A DNA stretch of 39,442 bases from Lachnospiraceae bacterium. GTDB lineage: Bacteria > Bacillota > Clostridia > Lachnospirales > Lachnospiraceae. The translations under genes and the position numbers were made by a program. The notes beneath the pieces are model-generated. The model was not told the DNA's origin and did no database searches. It worked only from the letters and a program-made list of their open reading frames with translations. Positions 6,644 through 14,149 of this stretch are shown here, piece after piece; within the stretch, counting starts at the first letter, position 1, and the number at the start of each line of letters is the position of its first letter. The stretch covers positions 1-39,442 of the forward strand of contig JAKSPD010000016.1 in assembly GCA_024405115.1 (NCBI GenBank), given 5' to 3'.

Positions 6644-7924
6644 TTATAATGTGTATTCTGCCCTGATTCCCGGGAATTTCTTTCCGGTTACCCTCTTATA
6701 TATCACTTCAAGTTCCTTTAAAAGCTCTGCCTTCTGCTCATCGTTAAGTTTTTCATGGAGCTTTTCTATAGGGTAAACCGTTATTCTTCCGACAGGCGTG
6801 TCTCCGTCCATTGTCTTACATCTTTCCCGGTACATGCTGCCCGTCACGGTAAGTCCGCCCTTTAATTCCTCAACGATCTTGCATATTGAGAAGGTGATTT
6901 TCTTTATCTTTCCTTTTTCGACATAGATGTGCGGAACCACTGAAAACTCCGGAAGAGTCTCCCTTGCGGCATATGTTGAGAACGGGCTCATTGACACATT
7001 TCCTATCGAGAAGAAACAGGGCATCTTTTTGATGTATTCCGCCTTCTGAAGCGTATGTGAGTGTGCGGCAAGCACCGCGTCAAATCCCATCTTCATGAAC
7101 TCCCATGACATGTACTCAGAAAAAGCTCCAGGTTTCTCGTTAAACTGCCCGCCCATATGCGGCATTATGAATACAAGGTCAGCATTCTTCCTTGCTTCCT
7201 TATAGTCCGCCTCTACCTGCTTTAAGCAATCCTCGTATTCCTTTGGAACGAGGACGTCATCAGCGTAAGCCTGTGGAATGTGAAGAGCATTTCTCATCTT
7301 TACCTCGTCCTCCCACATGGGCTTTTTGCCTGCGACTTCAGCGCAGAGCTTAAGGGCGTCCGTATACTCCTGTGAGTACTTTCTTTCTCCCACAGGAAGC
7401 TTTGTGGTGCAGGGCCTAAGGTAATTTACATGATTTCCTTTTTTCTCATCGGGTTCGTTTTTATTGATGCCGTAGTTTGTTCCGTATGTATATGCGATTA
7501 TGGCCATCTTCGTGTCCCCGACCTCTTTATAAAAAATGCGCTCCGGCATGTCATTTCTGTAATTAACGAAGGTGCCGGTGTGGTCAAGCCCTATCCTGTC
7601 AAGCGCCTTTATCGTGTTCTGAAGGCCCTCATCCCCACGGTCCATGGCATGGTTATTTGCCGTTGAAACAAAGTCAACGCCGATTTCCTTCATGGTTTCC
7701 GCTATCTCATCGGGGGCATTGAAAGATACAAGCCTGTATGTATACTCAAGCTTTTCCCCTGCCAAAGGTGTCTCAAGGTTTGCCATTACGTAGTCCGCAT
7801 CCTTTAAAAGCGGCTTTAAGTGCTTATATGCCGGCATGAAATCAAAGCTTCCATCTGCCTTTTTGGCCTGGTTGAATACAGGCGGCTCACACATCACATC
7901 ACCAAGTACAGTTATCTTTTTCAT
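6644..7924 (-). CDS. CapA family protein (poly-gamma-glutamate synthesis type metallophosphatase fold)
   Basis: This 426-residue protein has the PGA_cap/metallophosphatase fold: ITVLGDVMCEPP at the N-terminus, YVMANLETPL near residue 47, STANNHAMDRGDEGLQNTI near 85-105, FIMPHMGGQFNE and AAHSHTLQKAEYI further on. CapA homologues act in poly-gamma-glutamate export, but many are stand-alone proteins of unknown role. No capB/capC partner is present here and no signal peptide is visible, so a capsule role is not supported. The RBS AAAGG precedes the ATG. Followed by the amidohydrolase. Confidence 0.88.
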   Translation of the reverse strand: MKKITVLGDVMCEPPVFNQAKKADGSFDFMPAYKHLKPLLKDADYVMANLETPLAGEKLEYTYRLVSFNAPDEIAETMKEIGVDFVSTANNHAMDRGDEGLQNTIKALDRIGLDHTGTFVNYRNDMPERIFYKEVGDTKMAIIAYTYGTNYGINKNEPDEKKGNHVNYLRPCTTKLPVGERKYSQEYTDALKLCAEVAGKKPMWEDEVKMRNALHIPQAYADDVLVPKEYEDCLKQVEADYKEARKNADLVFIMPHMGGQFNEKPGAFSEYMSWEFMKMGFDAVLAAHSHTLQKAEYIKKMPCFFSIGNVSMSPFSTYAARETLPEFSVVPHIYVEKGKIKKITFSICKIVEELKGGLTVTGSMYRERCKTMDGDTPVGRITVYPIEKLHEKLNDEQKAELLKELEVIYKRVTGKKFPGIRAEYTL

Positions 7925-7948
7925 AGATTTGCCTTTCCGTTTAAAAAA

Positions 7949-7971
7949 GCAGGAGCCGCAGTGGCTCCTGC
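7949..7971 (-). terminator. Minus-strand intrinsic terminator with no intact upstream gene
   Basis: GCAGGAGCC (7949-7957) pairs with GGCTCCTGC (7963-7971) around a 5-nt loop. On the minus strand it is followed directly by six T. It sits just upstream of the CapA-like gene and downstream of the reading-frame remnant at 7996-8148, so it looks like the surviving terminator of a lost gene. An attenuator role for the CapA-like gene is a second possibility. Confidence 0.7.
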
Positions 7972-7995
7972 CACCATGAGTAAATCATACTTTTT

Positions 7996-8148
7996 TTAGG
8001 ATGATTTGTCCATACGTGATAATCTAATGATAGACAGGGTTACATCTCCACTGACACTCCCGTCTTCTTTGTCAATCTTTGACATATCAAAATTGAATTT
8101 CATATGGTCATCCAGTTTTGTGAAGCATTTGTGAACTACACACTTTGG
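7996..8148 (-). pseudogene. C-terminal remnant of an unknown gene
   Basis: A minus-strand frame is open from 8148 to TAA at 7996-7998 with normal-looking codon use (CAC AAA TGC TTC ACA AAA CTG). An internal ATG at 8103 would give 35 residues (MKFNFDMSKIDKEDGS...). There is no RBS at that ATG, a TGA lies just upstream at 8149-8151, and the frame ends shortly before a proper terminator (7949-7971). I read it as the tail of a gene whose 5' part was deleted when the plus-strand lipoprotein locus and its promoter came to lie here. I cannot name the family. The alternative is a real small protein. Confidence 0.4.
8079..8108 (+). promoter_or_regulatory. Possible promoter of the secreted lipoprotein gene
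   Basis: TTGACA (8079-8084), an 18-bp spacer and TATGGT (8103-8108) form a plausible promoter with a consensus -35 and a weak -10, about 80 bp before the start codon. It overlaps the gene remnant on the other strand. Confidence 0.35.
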
Positions 8149-8159
8149 TCATAAAGTGT
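8140..8159 (+). promoter_or_regulatory. Inverted repeat in the leader of the lipoprotein gene
   Basis: ACACTTT (8140-8146) and AAAGTGT (8153-8159) are perfect inverted copies separated by 6 nt, about 20 bp before the AAAGGAG RBS. The site could be an operator or a small leader hairpin. No regulator is identified. Confidence 0.35.
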
Positions 8160-8190
8160 CTGTAAAATGGCGACTGTCTGAAAGGAGAAT

Positions 8191-10320
8191 ATGAAAATGA
8201 AAAAATCTATATCTGTATTTCTTTCTTTGGTAATGGTTTTAAGCCTTGCTGCATGCAGCAGTGGTACAGCCACACAGACAACTGCCGCTAATGAGACAGC
8301 TGCAGCCACTGAAGCTCAGACAACAGCTGAAGCTTCCACAAAGGCTGCAGAAACAGAAGCCTCTGCAAAGACAGAGGCAGCAACCGAGGCCCCGGCCGTG
8401 GAAATCGTGGGTGAGGCAGCAGGCAACCTGCCCGTGGACCACGTGATCACGCTCGATTCCACACAAAACAGCGACGGAACCTGGACACATACAGCTACAA
8501 TTGACGGGGAGGCCGTAACTGAATATGACTACACCTGGAACTGTGACTACACAACAGACCATGACGAAGTCAAGAACTGCCCGGCAGAGTATTATACAGG
8601 TGAAAAGCCCGGCGATGATGCAGGTGCGGTTTACATCGCTCATGACATCTACTACTATCCCGAGATTCCGGACGAGAACTTCAAGCTCGTGTTCTATGAT
8701 GAGGACACTGAATGGGCTGCATATTATCCTGAGACAAGTAAATATAAGGACTTCATCTTTGGAACACTGCCCATCGGAACCAATTTTGCCGGAAACACGG
8801 AGGCAACCATCCCGCATGACATGATGCATTCTTCGGAGGAGGCTGCAGGTAACGCAAAGCTTCACATCACGGAACCCGGAAGCTATTCCATCACAGGAAA
8901 CTGGCACGGCCAGATATGGATTGACCTTGGAGACCAGGATGACACATTCACGGATGAGAACGCTAAGGTGACGGTTTACCTTAACCAGGTTGACGTGACC
9001 TGTACCGTTGCTCCCGCAATCATCTTCTACTCCGTTTACGAATGTGACAACGGCTGGGAAGACAGGGAAGAAAAAATAATGGACATGGATACATCCGCGG
9101 CTGGCGCCAATGTCGTCATAGCTGACGGTACGATAAATAACTTTAAGGGCACCAACGTATACCGTATGCTCAAGGCAAAGTTAAAGAAGGACGACGACAC
9201 CAGCGAGGTACCGGTACAGAAGAAGGCAAGAAAGACAGATGCCGCATTCTATTCATACCAGACAATGAACATCGGTGGCGGGAATGACGGCACAGGAATC
9301 CTCAACATTACCGGTGGCTTTGAAGGACTCGATACAGAGCTTCACATGACCATTAACGGCGGCAACATCAACATTTACTCACAGGATGACGGAATCAACG
9401 TAAATGAGGACTTTGTTTCAGTCTTGACCATCAACGGCGGTAACGTGCATATCCTTGCAGGACTCGGTTCTGAGGGTGACGGCGTTGACTCAAACGGCTA
9501 CCTCGTCATAAATGGCGGCACCGTGATTGCGGCAGCCAGCCCCGCTTCTGATTCAGAACTTGATGCGGACTTAGGTTCATTCATCAACGGCGGAACCGTG
9601 CTTGCCCTCGGATCCACAATGGACTGGGCAGAATCAGAATCGAAGGCAGTCACCATGAACTTAAGGTTCTCAGGGCGCCAGAGCGCCGATGAAGCCATCA
9701 TCGTTACTGAAACAGACGGAAAAGTCGTATTTGCATACGATCCCGATAAGGACGAGATTGCATCAGGCAACACAAGATACTACCAGGGTGCCGTCATCTC
9801 CTGCGAAAACTTTGAGGTTGGTAAAAAGTACCTCGTATATGTTGGAGGCGACGTTATTGGAACAGAAACGGCCGGCGTTTATGACGCAGAAACCGTGACA
9901 GGATTTACCGATGAGGCAATCCAGCAGGGCTACAGCGGTAAGGACGGCTTTGGATTCGGCGGATTTGATATGGGGAATCCTCCCGAAGGATTTGAAAGCG
10001 GACAGCCGGGAAGACCTGGTGAAGGTGACGGTGGAAGGCCTGAAATGCCTGATAACTTTAATCCCTCACAGAGGCCGGAAGGCTTTGGTGGCGGAAGACC
10101 AGGCCAGGGTGGTGAAAGACCCGAAATGCCCGGAAACTTTGATCCCTCACGGTTTGAAGGCAGGGCTCCCGCAGATTTCGACCCATCGCAGTTTAACGGT
10201 CAGATGCCCGGAGGCTTCGGGGAAGCAGAGACCGTGGATGCCTCAGAACTTACCACGACATTCTTAATGGAAGATGCAGTAAACAGCTTCTCCGGCGTAC
10301 AGGATTACATAGTCAGGTAA
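8191..10320 (+). CDS. Secreted carbohydrate-binding lipoprotein (Cthe_2159-type beta-helix)
   Basis: This 709-residue protein starts with a lipoprotein signal peptide (lipobox LAAC, Cys about residue 22) and an Ala/Thr/Glu-rich tether. The centre (about 330-500) has repeated INGGN/INGGT turns with ITGGFEGLDTELHMTINGG, DDGINVNEDF and SEGDGVDSNGYLVINGG, which match the Cthe_2159 family of calcium-binding polysaccharide-binding beta-helix proteins. The last 120 residues are a low-complexity Gly/Pro/Glu/Phe region (GGFDMGNPPEGFESG, repeated PEMP and FDPSQF-like units), perhaps wall-spanning or exposed. The usual CotH partner is absent. Strong RBS AAAGGAG. It is flanked by a terminator at 10401. 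Confidence 0.85.
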   Translation: MKMKKSISVFLSLVMVLSLAACSSGTATQTTAANETAAATEAQTTAEASTKAAETEASAKTEAATEAPAVEIVGEAAGNLPVDHVITLDSTQNSDGTWTHTATIDGEAVTEYDYTWNCDYTTDHDEVKNCPAEYYTGEKPGDDAGAVYIAHDIYYYPEIPDENFKLVFYDEDTEWAAYYPETSKYKDFIFGTLPIGTNFAGNTEATIPHDMMHSSEEAAGNAKLHITEPGSYSITGNWHGQIWIDLGDQDDTFTDENAKVTVYLNQVDVTCTVAPAIIFYSVYECDNGWEDREEKIMDMDTSAAGANVVIADGTINNFKGTNVYRMLKAKLKKDDDTSEVPVQKKARKTDAAFYSYQTMNIGGGNDGTGILNITGGFEGLDTELHMTINGGNINIYSQDDGINVNEDFVSVLTINGGNVHILAGLGSEGDGVDSNGYLVINGGTVIAAASPASDSELDADLGSFINGGTVLALGSTMDWAESESKAVTMNLRFSGRQSADEAIIVTETDGKVVFAYDPDKDEIASGNTRYYQGAVISCENFEVGKKYLVYVGGDVIGTETAGVYDAETVTGFTDEAIQQGYSGKDGFGFGGFDMGNPPEGFESGQPGRPGEGDGGRPEMPDNFNPSQRPEGFGGGRPGQGGERPEMPGNFDPSRFEGRAPADFDPSQFNGQMPGGFGEAETVDASELTTTFLMEDAVNSFSGVQDYIVR

Positions 10321-10400
10321 AAAAGTCCTTAGATAGACTTCTCCTGTAGACACTCTTCATGATAGTAAGGAAACTTTGAATCATTCCAAATATAATGTTT

Positions 10401-10424
10401 CAGGCCGCCATTTCTGGCGGCCTG
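10401..10424 (+). terminator. Terminator of the lipoprotein gene
   Basis: CAGGCCGCCA (10401-10410) pairs perfectly with TGGCGGCCTG (10415-10424) around a 4-nt loop and is followed by TTTTG. It lies about 80 bp past the stop codon. Confidence 0.85.
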
Positions 10425-10708
10425 TTTTGTATTCTATATTTTACTGATTGACTCCTGAATCTGCAAGACTCATATCCACATCGACCAATGTGCACTGGTA
10501 CCTGTAGCAGTATGCAGACTCTCCACAGAGAAATTTTCTATTTATGTTTTTCATTCTATTATTGCAGAATTAAAGAATCAACCCTGGATTTATCATCGGG
10601 TATTCACTCGGTAATTCAGAAGTTCAACCTTTGTCTTTCCGCCTTCGGCCTTAAGCTTTGCAAGAGGTGAAAAACAGTATTGACTTTTTCCTTCTTTACT
10701 TTTCTGTC
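10425..10708. other. Low-GC gap with coding-like fragments on the minus strand
   Basis: No complete gene is seen. Two minus-strand frames look partly coding. One ends at TGA 10593-10595 and reads SPLAKLKAEGGKTKVELLNY near its end, with codons like those of the neighbours and no start. The other (10441-10554) is a 37-residue ORF with an ATG but no RBS. Both lie downstream of the ABC permease and could be relics of further genes of that operon. The evidence is weak and chance is possible. Confidence 0.3.
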
Positions 10709-10798
10709 TTACCGTCCCTTGATCTGGGTCCTTTCATAACTTCCATATGTGCAGACTGCAAATACCATAATAAGCATGGTATATAGCACGGGCAGCAC
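10709..10798 (-). other. In-frame continuation of the ABC permease after an amber codon
   Basis: Immediately after TAG at 10799-10801 the same frame runs on for 29 codons to TAA at 10709-10711. It encodes LPVLYTMLIMVFAVCTYGSY followed by the basic end ERTQIKGR. This is a typical last membrane helix and cytoplasmic tail of an ABC-2 type permease, so the coding frame is evidently older than the stop codon. Confidence 0.75.
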
Positions 10799-11866
10799 CT
10801 AAAGGATGTTGAGCCTCAAACCGAAAATGTTTAAAAGCCTGTAGTCCGTGAAGGTCCAGGAGCCCGGGAATGTCGCAGGCAGGTATGATGCAATCTGGGC
10901 TATCAAACGGTAGCTGTTCGGCGGGTTAAGCATGCTGCAGATAAGGAGAACCGCCAGTATTGCAATCGGCACTGTTGCATTCTGGAAAAGCTGTGATAAG
11001 AACATTGTCAGGATGCTGTAGAACAGCCCTATAATAAGCAGGATTCCCATGCATATGAGGCAGGCTTTTTTTGCCGGCATGTCAAGCACTGTGGGACCGT
11101 AAGTAAGCTGTATTGATGCTTCCGGGTCAAGTGGTCCGTACAGGATAAACTCGAGTATCGTATACCCAAATATCATAAAGGCTGACACAATAAGGCCCAC
11201 GGTGCATCCCGCCAGCATCTTCACACAGGAAAGTCGCTTTTTTCCGTTTGCCGATGCAAAAACTATCGCATCCGTCCGGAGTGAGTATTCATCGGCGAAG
11301 ACGCCTGAAAGGATTGCACCTATTGTGATCAGGATGAAGAAATTTGACATGTATAAGTTTACTATTCCATTGCTCCACCCGGCACTTTTGTCGTAGACTG
11401 GCGGCGTGATTATGTCTGCCCTTTTTGCCTCCCAGTAGCTTATTTCCTCATCACTAAGCTTAAAATCATCATATGCATGGTCTATTATCTCGTTAAAGGT
11501 TTTATTTAGCTGTGCCTCGCTTATGTTATATGCCCTCGTGGTATTACCGCTCACGTTAAGCAGGTAGTGGAACAGGTTGCGGTAAGCGTTATCTATATAT
11601 TCAACATTTTCAATCTCCTCATTTCCGAGTGAGTCTGTCATGATGTTGGGCTTTATTCCTAACCTCATTTCATCAAAAAGCGAATCGTCGAGCTGTCGTC
11701 CGACAAGCTCTTCGTCGTTGCATTCCGAAGCCTTTTTTACCGCAACGTATTCTGCAATGTTGACCGCGGCCATGGCCGCGGTCATTATGAGAAGCACTAC
11801 CAAAGTGATTTTCCTGCCAAATATCTTCTTTAACTCAAACCGGTATAAGGTACCGAAATTATTCAT
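10799..11866 (-). CDS. ABC-2 type transporter permease, last helix cut off by an in-frame TAG
   Basis: From the ATG at 11866, which overlaps the ATPase stop by 8 nt, 355 residues are read before TAG. There is an N-terminal helix (IFGRKITLVVLLIMTAAMAAV), an extracytoplasmic loop of about 130 residues, then clusters of helices from about 185 (LYMSNFFILITIGAILSGVF; LSCVKMLAGCTVGLIVSAF; CLICMGILLIIGLFYSILT; VPIAILAVLLICSM). It pairs with the adjacent ATPase as an exporter of unknown substrate. The expected final helix lies in frame beyond the stop (10709-10798). This is either a truncated, possibly impaired permease or one made whole by readthrough. CAG to TAG would explain the stop. Confidence 0.8.
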   Translation of the reverse strand: MNNFGTLYRFELKKIFGRKITLVVLLIMTAAMAAVNIAEYVAVKKASECNDEELVGRQLDDSLFDEMRLGIKPNIMTDSLGNEEIENVEYIDNAYRNLFHYLLNVSGNTTRAYNISEAQLNKTFNEIIDHAYDDFKLSDEEISYWEAKRADIITPPVYDKSAGWSNGIVNLYMSNFFILITIGAILSGVFADEYSLRTDAIVFASANGKKRLSCVKMLAGCTVGLIVSAFMIFGYTILEFILYGPLDPEASIQLTYGPTVLDMPAKKACLICMGILLIIGLFYSILTMFLSQLFQNATVPIAILAVLLICSMLNPPNSYRLIAQIASYLPATFPGSWTFTDYRLLNIFGLRLNIL

Positions 11867-12563
11867 CCATATCACCCCCAAACTGCTCCAGGTAGAACTT
11901 TTCAAGGTCCTCCTTTATGTCAGACTGCGTTCCGTCCCATGTAATCTGTCCGTCCTTCATCATAAGTATCCTGTCCGCGATATGTTCAACGTCAGATACT
12001 ATGTGTGTGGAAAGAAGCACTATGTTATTTTCCCCGTATTCCGCTATGAGGTTTCTGAAACGCACACGTTCCTTCGGGTCAAGGCCCGCAGTCGGCTCAT
12101 CCAGTATGAGGATCTTCGGGTCATTTAATAATGCCTGGGCAATGCCCAGCCTTCTTAGCATGCCACCCGAATATGTCTTTATCTTCTTATTCGCCACGCC
12201 GGAAAGTGACACCAGTTCCATTAATTCCCCTGCGCGGCTTCCCGCGGCACTTTTACTCATGCCCTTTAATGCTGCCATGTACAGCAGAAAATCCCGTCCC
12301 GTAAAGCTTGGATAGTATCCGAAATCCTGCGGCAGGTATCCCAGAGCATCCCTGTAGCTTTCTTCTGAAACATCAGTCCCGTCAAAAGCAATGCTCCCTT
12401 CCGTGGACTTTAAGATTCCGCATATCATCCTCATGAGCGTGGTCTTTCCGGCACCGTTGGCACCCAGAAGACCGGTGACTCCTGGCTGTAGCCTTAGTGT
12501 TACCTTGTCAACCGCGGCCTTATCCTGATATTTTTTTGAAACATTGTTTAACCAAAGTTCCAT
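11859..12563 (-). CDS. ABC transporter ATP-binding protein
   Basis: This 234-residue ATPase is complete: Walker A GANGAGKTT (34-42), Q-loop Gln79, signature YSGGM (131-135), Walker B ILILDEP (151-157), D-loop and the H-loop His187 (STHIVSD). It powers the permease encoded next, whose start it overlaps by 8 nt. Its own start overlaps the upstream membrane-protein gene by 16 nt. The whole set from sigma factor to permease reads as one translationally coupled operon. Confidence 0.95.
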   Translation of the reverse strand: MELWLNNVSKKYQDKAAVDKVTLRLQPGVTGLLGANGAGKTTLMRMICGILKSTEGSIAFDGTDVSEESYRDALGYLPQDFGYYPSFTGRDFLLYMAALKGMSKSAAGSRAGELMELVSLSGVANKKIKTYSGGMLRRLGIAQALLNDPKILILDEPTAGLDPKERVRFRNLIAEYGENNIVLLSTHIVSDVEHIADRILMMKDGQITWDGTQSDIKEDLEKFYLEQFGGDMDE

Positions 12564-13303
12564 ATAACTTTATCTCCCTCTTTTACATATAAAACTGATT
12601 CTATTACTGTCATGGATAAAAGCAGAATAAGAAGGATGGCCGCTTCCGTATCGGCGAGAGCCACTCCCAGATGAAGGGCGTTTACCATGGAAGGAATGAG
12701 GCACGTTATAAAAGTCGCGCCGGCACAGGCAAACAGGTCCTCCTTACTGTGCCATTTCCTCGTGATCAGAAGACAGGCAAACACGTTCAGAAGATACGGG
12801 CACGCCACGTGGTACATCGCCACAATGAAACTGCCCCCCTGTCCCCTGCTGACTGCATATGTGCCCAGGAAGACAATCAGAAGACTTGCAATTCCTACTA
12901 TAAACATCCTTACAGTCCTTACAAAACGGAGCGAAAACCTGCAGGAAGCCTCCAGCTCGCTCATTTTGTATCGCTCGGACCTGCCTAAAACCACTGTAAG
13001 AAGAAGGGCAAGAAGCGGCAGAAAACTCGACATGCTCCAGACGGATGCCGGTTCATTATTCCTTGAAACAAATATCAGGATAATACATAAAAAAGTTCCG
13101 GACAGAATGCTCTTCCATCCCATGAACTTAAGTTCATCCATAATTATGTCCCAAAGCTGCAGGCTTCTTTTCTCATGTTGCCTGATGAAGTCCTTTTCGC
13201 CGCGGGAAGCATCAAATGCATATGCTGACCTTATCTGCTTTTTCAGCTGCCGCCTGCTTACTTTCTGATGTTTTCTTTTCAAATATGGTTGTCCCTTATT
13301 CAT
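12548..13303 (-). CDS. Unknown multi-pass membrane protein of the sigma-ABC operon (candidate anti-sigma factor)
   Basis: This 251-residue protein has a basic cytoplasmic N-terminus of about 65 residues (KRKHQKVSRRQLKKQIRSAY) and about six hydrophobic segments from residue 67 on (SILSGTFLCIILIFV; FLPLLALLLTVVL; MFIVGIASLLIVFLGTY; VACPYLLNVFACLLI; LFACAGATFITCLIPSM; AAILLILLLSMTVIESVL). No zinc-finger anti-sigma motif is seen. It overlaps the sigma gene by 4 nt and the ATPase by 16 nt. Its position directly after a sigma factor gene is that of an anti-sigma factor, and the soluble basic head could bind sigma. That role is inference only. Confidence 0.7.
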   Translation of the reverse strand: MNKGQPYLKRKHQKVSRRQLKKQIRSAYAFDASRGEKDFIRQHEKRSLQLWDIIMDELKFMGWKSILSGTFLCIILIFVSRNNEPASVWSMSSFLPLLALLLTVVLGRSERYKMSELEASCRFSLRFVRTVRMFIVGIASLLIVFLGTYAVSRGQGGSFIVAMYHVACPYLLNVFACLLITRKWHSKEDLFACAGATFITCLIPSMVNALHLGVALADTEAAILLILLLSMTVIESVLYVKEGDKVIWNFG

Positions 13304-13761
13304 CTGCTGCCTCCTTCCATTATGTCTCTTAATTCTGACAGGGCCTCCTTAAGCCTTCTTCGTACTGCAAACCTTGAGATTCCAAGAATTTTACCAATGT
13401 CTGAAACCTTTACCCCGTTTGCATACCGAAGTATCACTATCTCCCTCTGTTCTTCTGGGAGCTTACTTAAGGCACTATCTAATTCCAGCTGTGCCAGGTG
13501 CTCTTCGATGTCGTTACACTGAAGGGCTTCATCATCCTCACAGCTTTCAAGCTCCAGTGTCTGCGGCCTTCGGAACTCATCCATGCACAGGTTCCTTGCA
13601 ATTTTGTAAAGATATGCCTGTTCTTTTCCTGTGTCCTTATAGGACCTGCTTTCCCAGAAGCGCAGGAATGTTTCCTGTGTAATGTCCTCAGAGAGGTATC
13701 TGTCTTTTGTTATCGCATAACAGTATCGGAGGAGTTTGTCGTACTGTACTTTTAAATCCAT
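13300..13761 (-). CDS. Sigma-70 family (ECF-like) RNA polymerase sigma factor
   Basis: The chosen ATG at 13761 has GAGGAG 8 nt upstream and gives 153 residues (MDLKVQYDKLLRYCYAIT...). Region 2 is YCYAITKDRYLSEDITQETFLRFW; region 4 is LPEEQREIVILRYANGVKVS followed by the HTH IGKILGISRFAVRRRLKEAL. Length and two-domain form fit the ECF group. The gene leads an operon with a membrane protein, an ABC ATPase and a permease. Upstream, GCGGAA/TTCCGC inverted copies (13809-13814, 13827-13832) may mark an autoregulated promoter, but I cannot assign -35/-10 elements with confidence. Confidence 0.92.
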   Translation of the reverse strand: MDLKVQYDKLLRYCYAITKDRYLSEDITQETFLRFWESRSYKDTGKEQAYLYKIARNLCMDEFRRPQTLELESCEDDEALQCNDIEEHLAQLELDSALSKLPEEQREIVILRYANGVKVSDIGKILGISRFAVRRRLKEALSELRDIMEGGSR

Positions 13762-13865
13762 GGCTTTTTCTCCTCTACATATATAACGGAGTAAAATAAG
13801 AAATGTGCGCGGAAGGATAAAAATCATTCCGCCATCCAGTTATTAATCATTATATAGCTATTATG

Positions 13866-14135
13866 TAGTGGGACAATTGAAAATAACGCTAATGTCCCAC
13901 TATTGATAGTGGGACAATTGAAAAAAACACCTTCCGTCCCATTACAAAAGGCTTCCATAACAATCCAAATGAACAGAAAAATAGTGGGACAAATCGTAGA
14001 AATACCAATTGTCCCACTATTCTGATACTGTTTTTTGTCATTTCGGGTGCTTCTGATAGTGGGACATTAAGGAAAAACGGCTTATGTCCCACTATGTGTA
14101 ATGGGACATTTGGAAAAAATATAAATGTCCCACTA
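13866..14135. repeat. Hairpin repeat array 1: five TAGTGGGACA...TGTCCCACTA units
   Basis: Five units of 37-38 bp each start with TAGTGGGACA (or a one-base variant) and end with its inverse TGTCCCACTA: 13866-13902, 13907-13944, 13982-14019, 14057-14094 and 14099-14135. Loops are 17-18 nt and A-rich (often GAAAAA). Units 1-2 and 4-5 are paired with a 4-nt gap; unit 3 is separated from both neighbours by exactly 37 nt, so start-to-start distances are 41-42 or 75 bp. The array fills the gap between the sigma-factor operon and the ornithine-cyclodeaminase gene, both on the minus strand. A related array is at 22273-22581. Confidence 0.9.
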
Positions 14136-14149
14136 CTCTCCCTGTCTGT

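Noticed and set aside
6644-7924. Capsule or poly-gamma-glutamate synthesis locus
   Set aside because: Only a CapA-like protein is present; no capB, capC or export genes are near and no signal peptide is visible.
8239-8907. Long cysteine-rich open frame on the minus strand opposite the lipoprotein gene
   Set aside because: It lies fully within a well-supported gene and mirrors its Ala/Thr-rich codons; no RBS, no family resemblance.
13866-14135. CRISPR array, suggested by 38-bp units and 37-nt gaps
   Set aside because: Unit loops are not conserved, the units are themselves inverted repeats, some are only 4 nt apart, and no cas gene is near.
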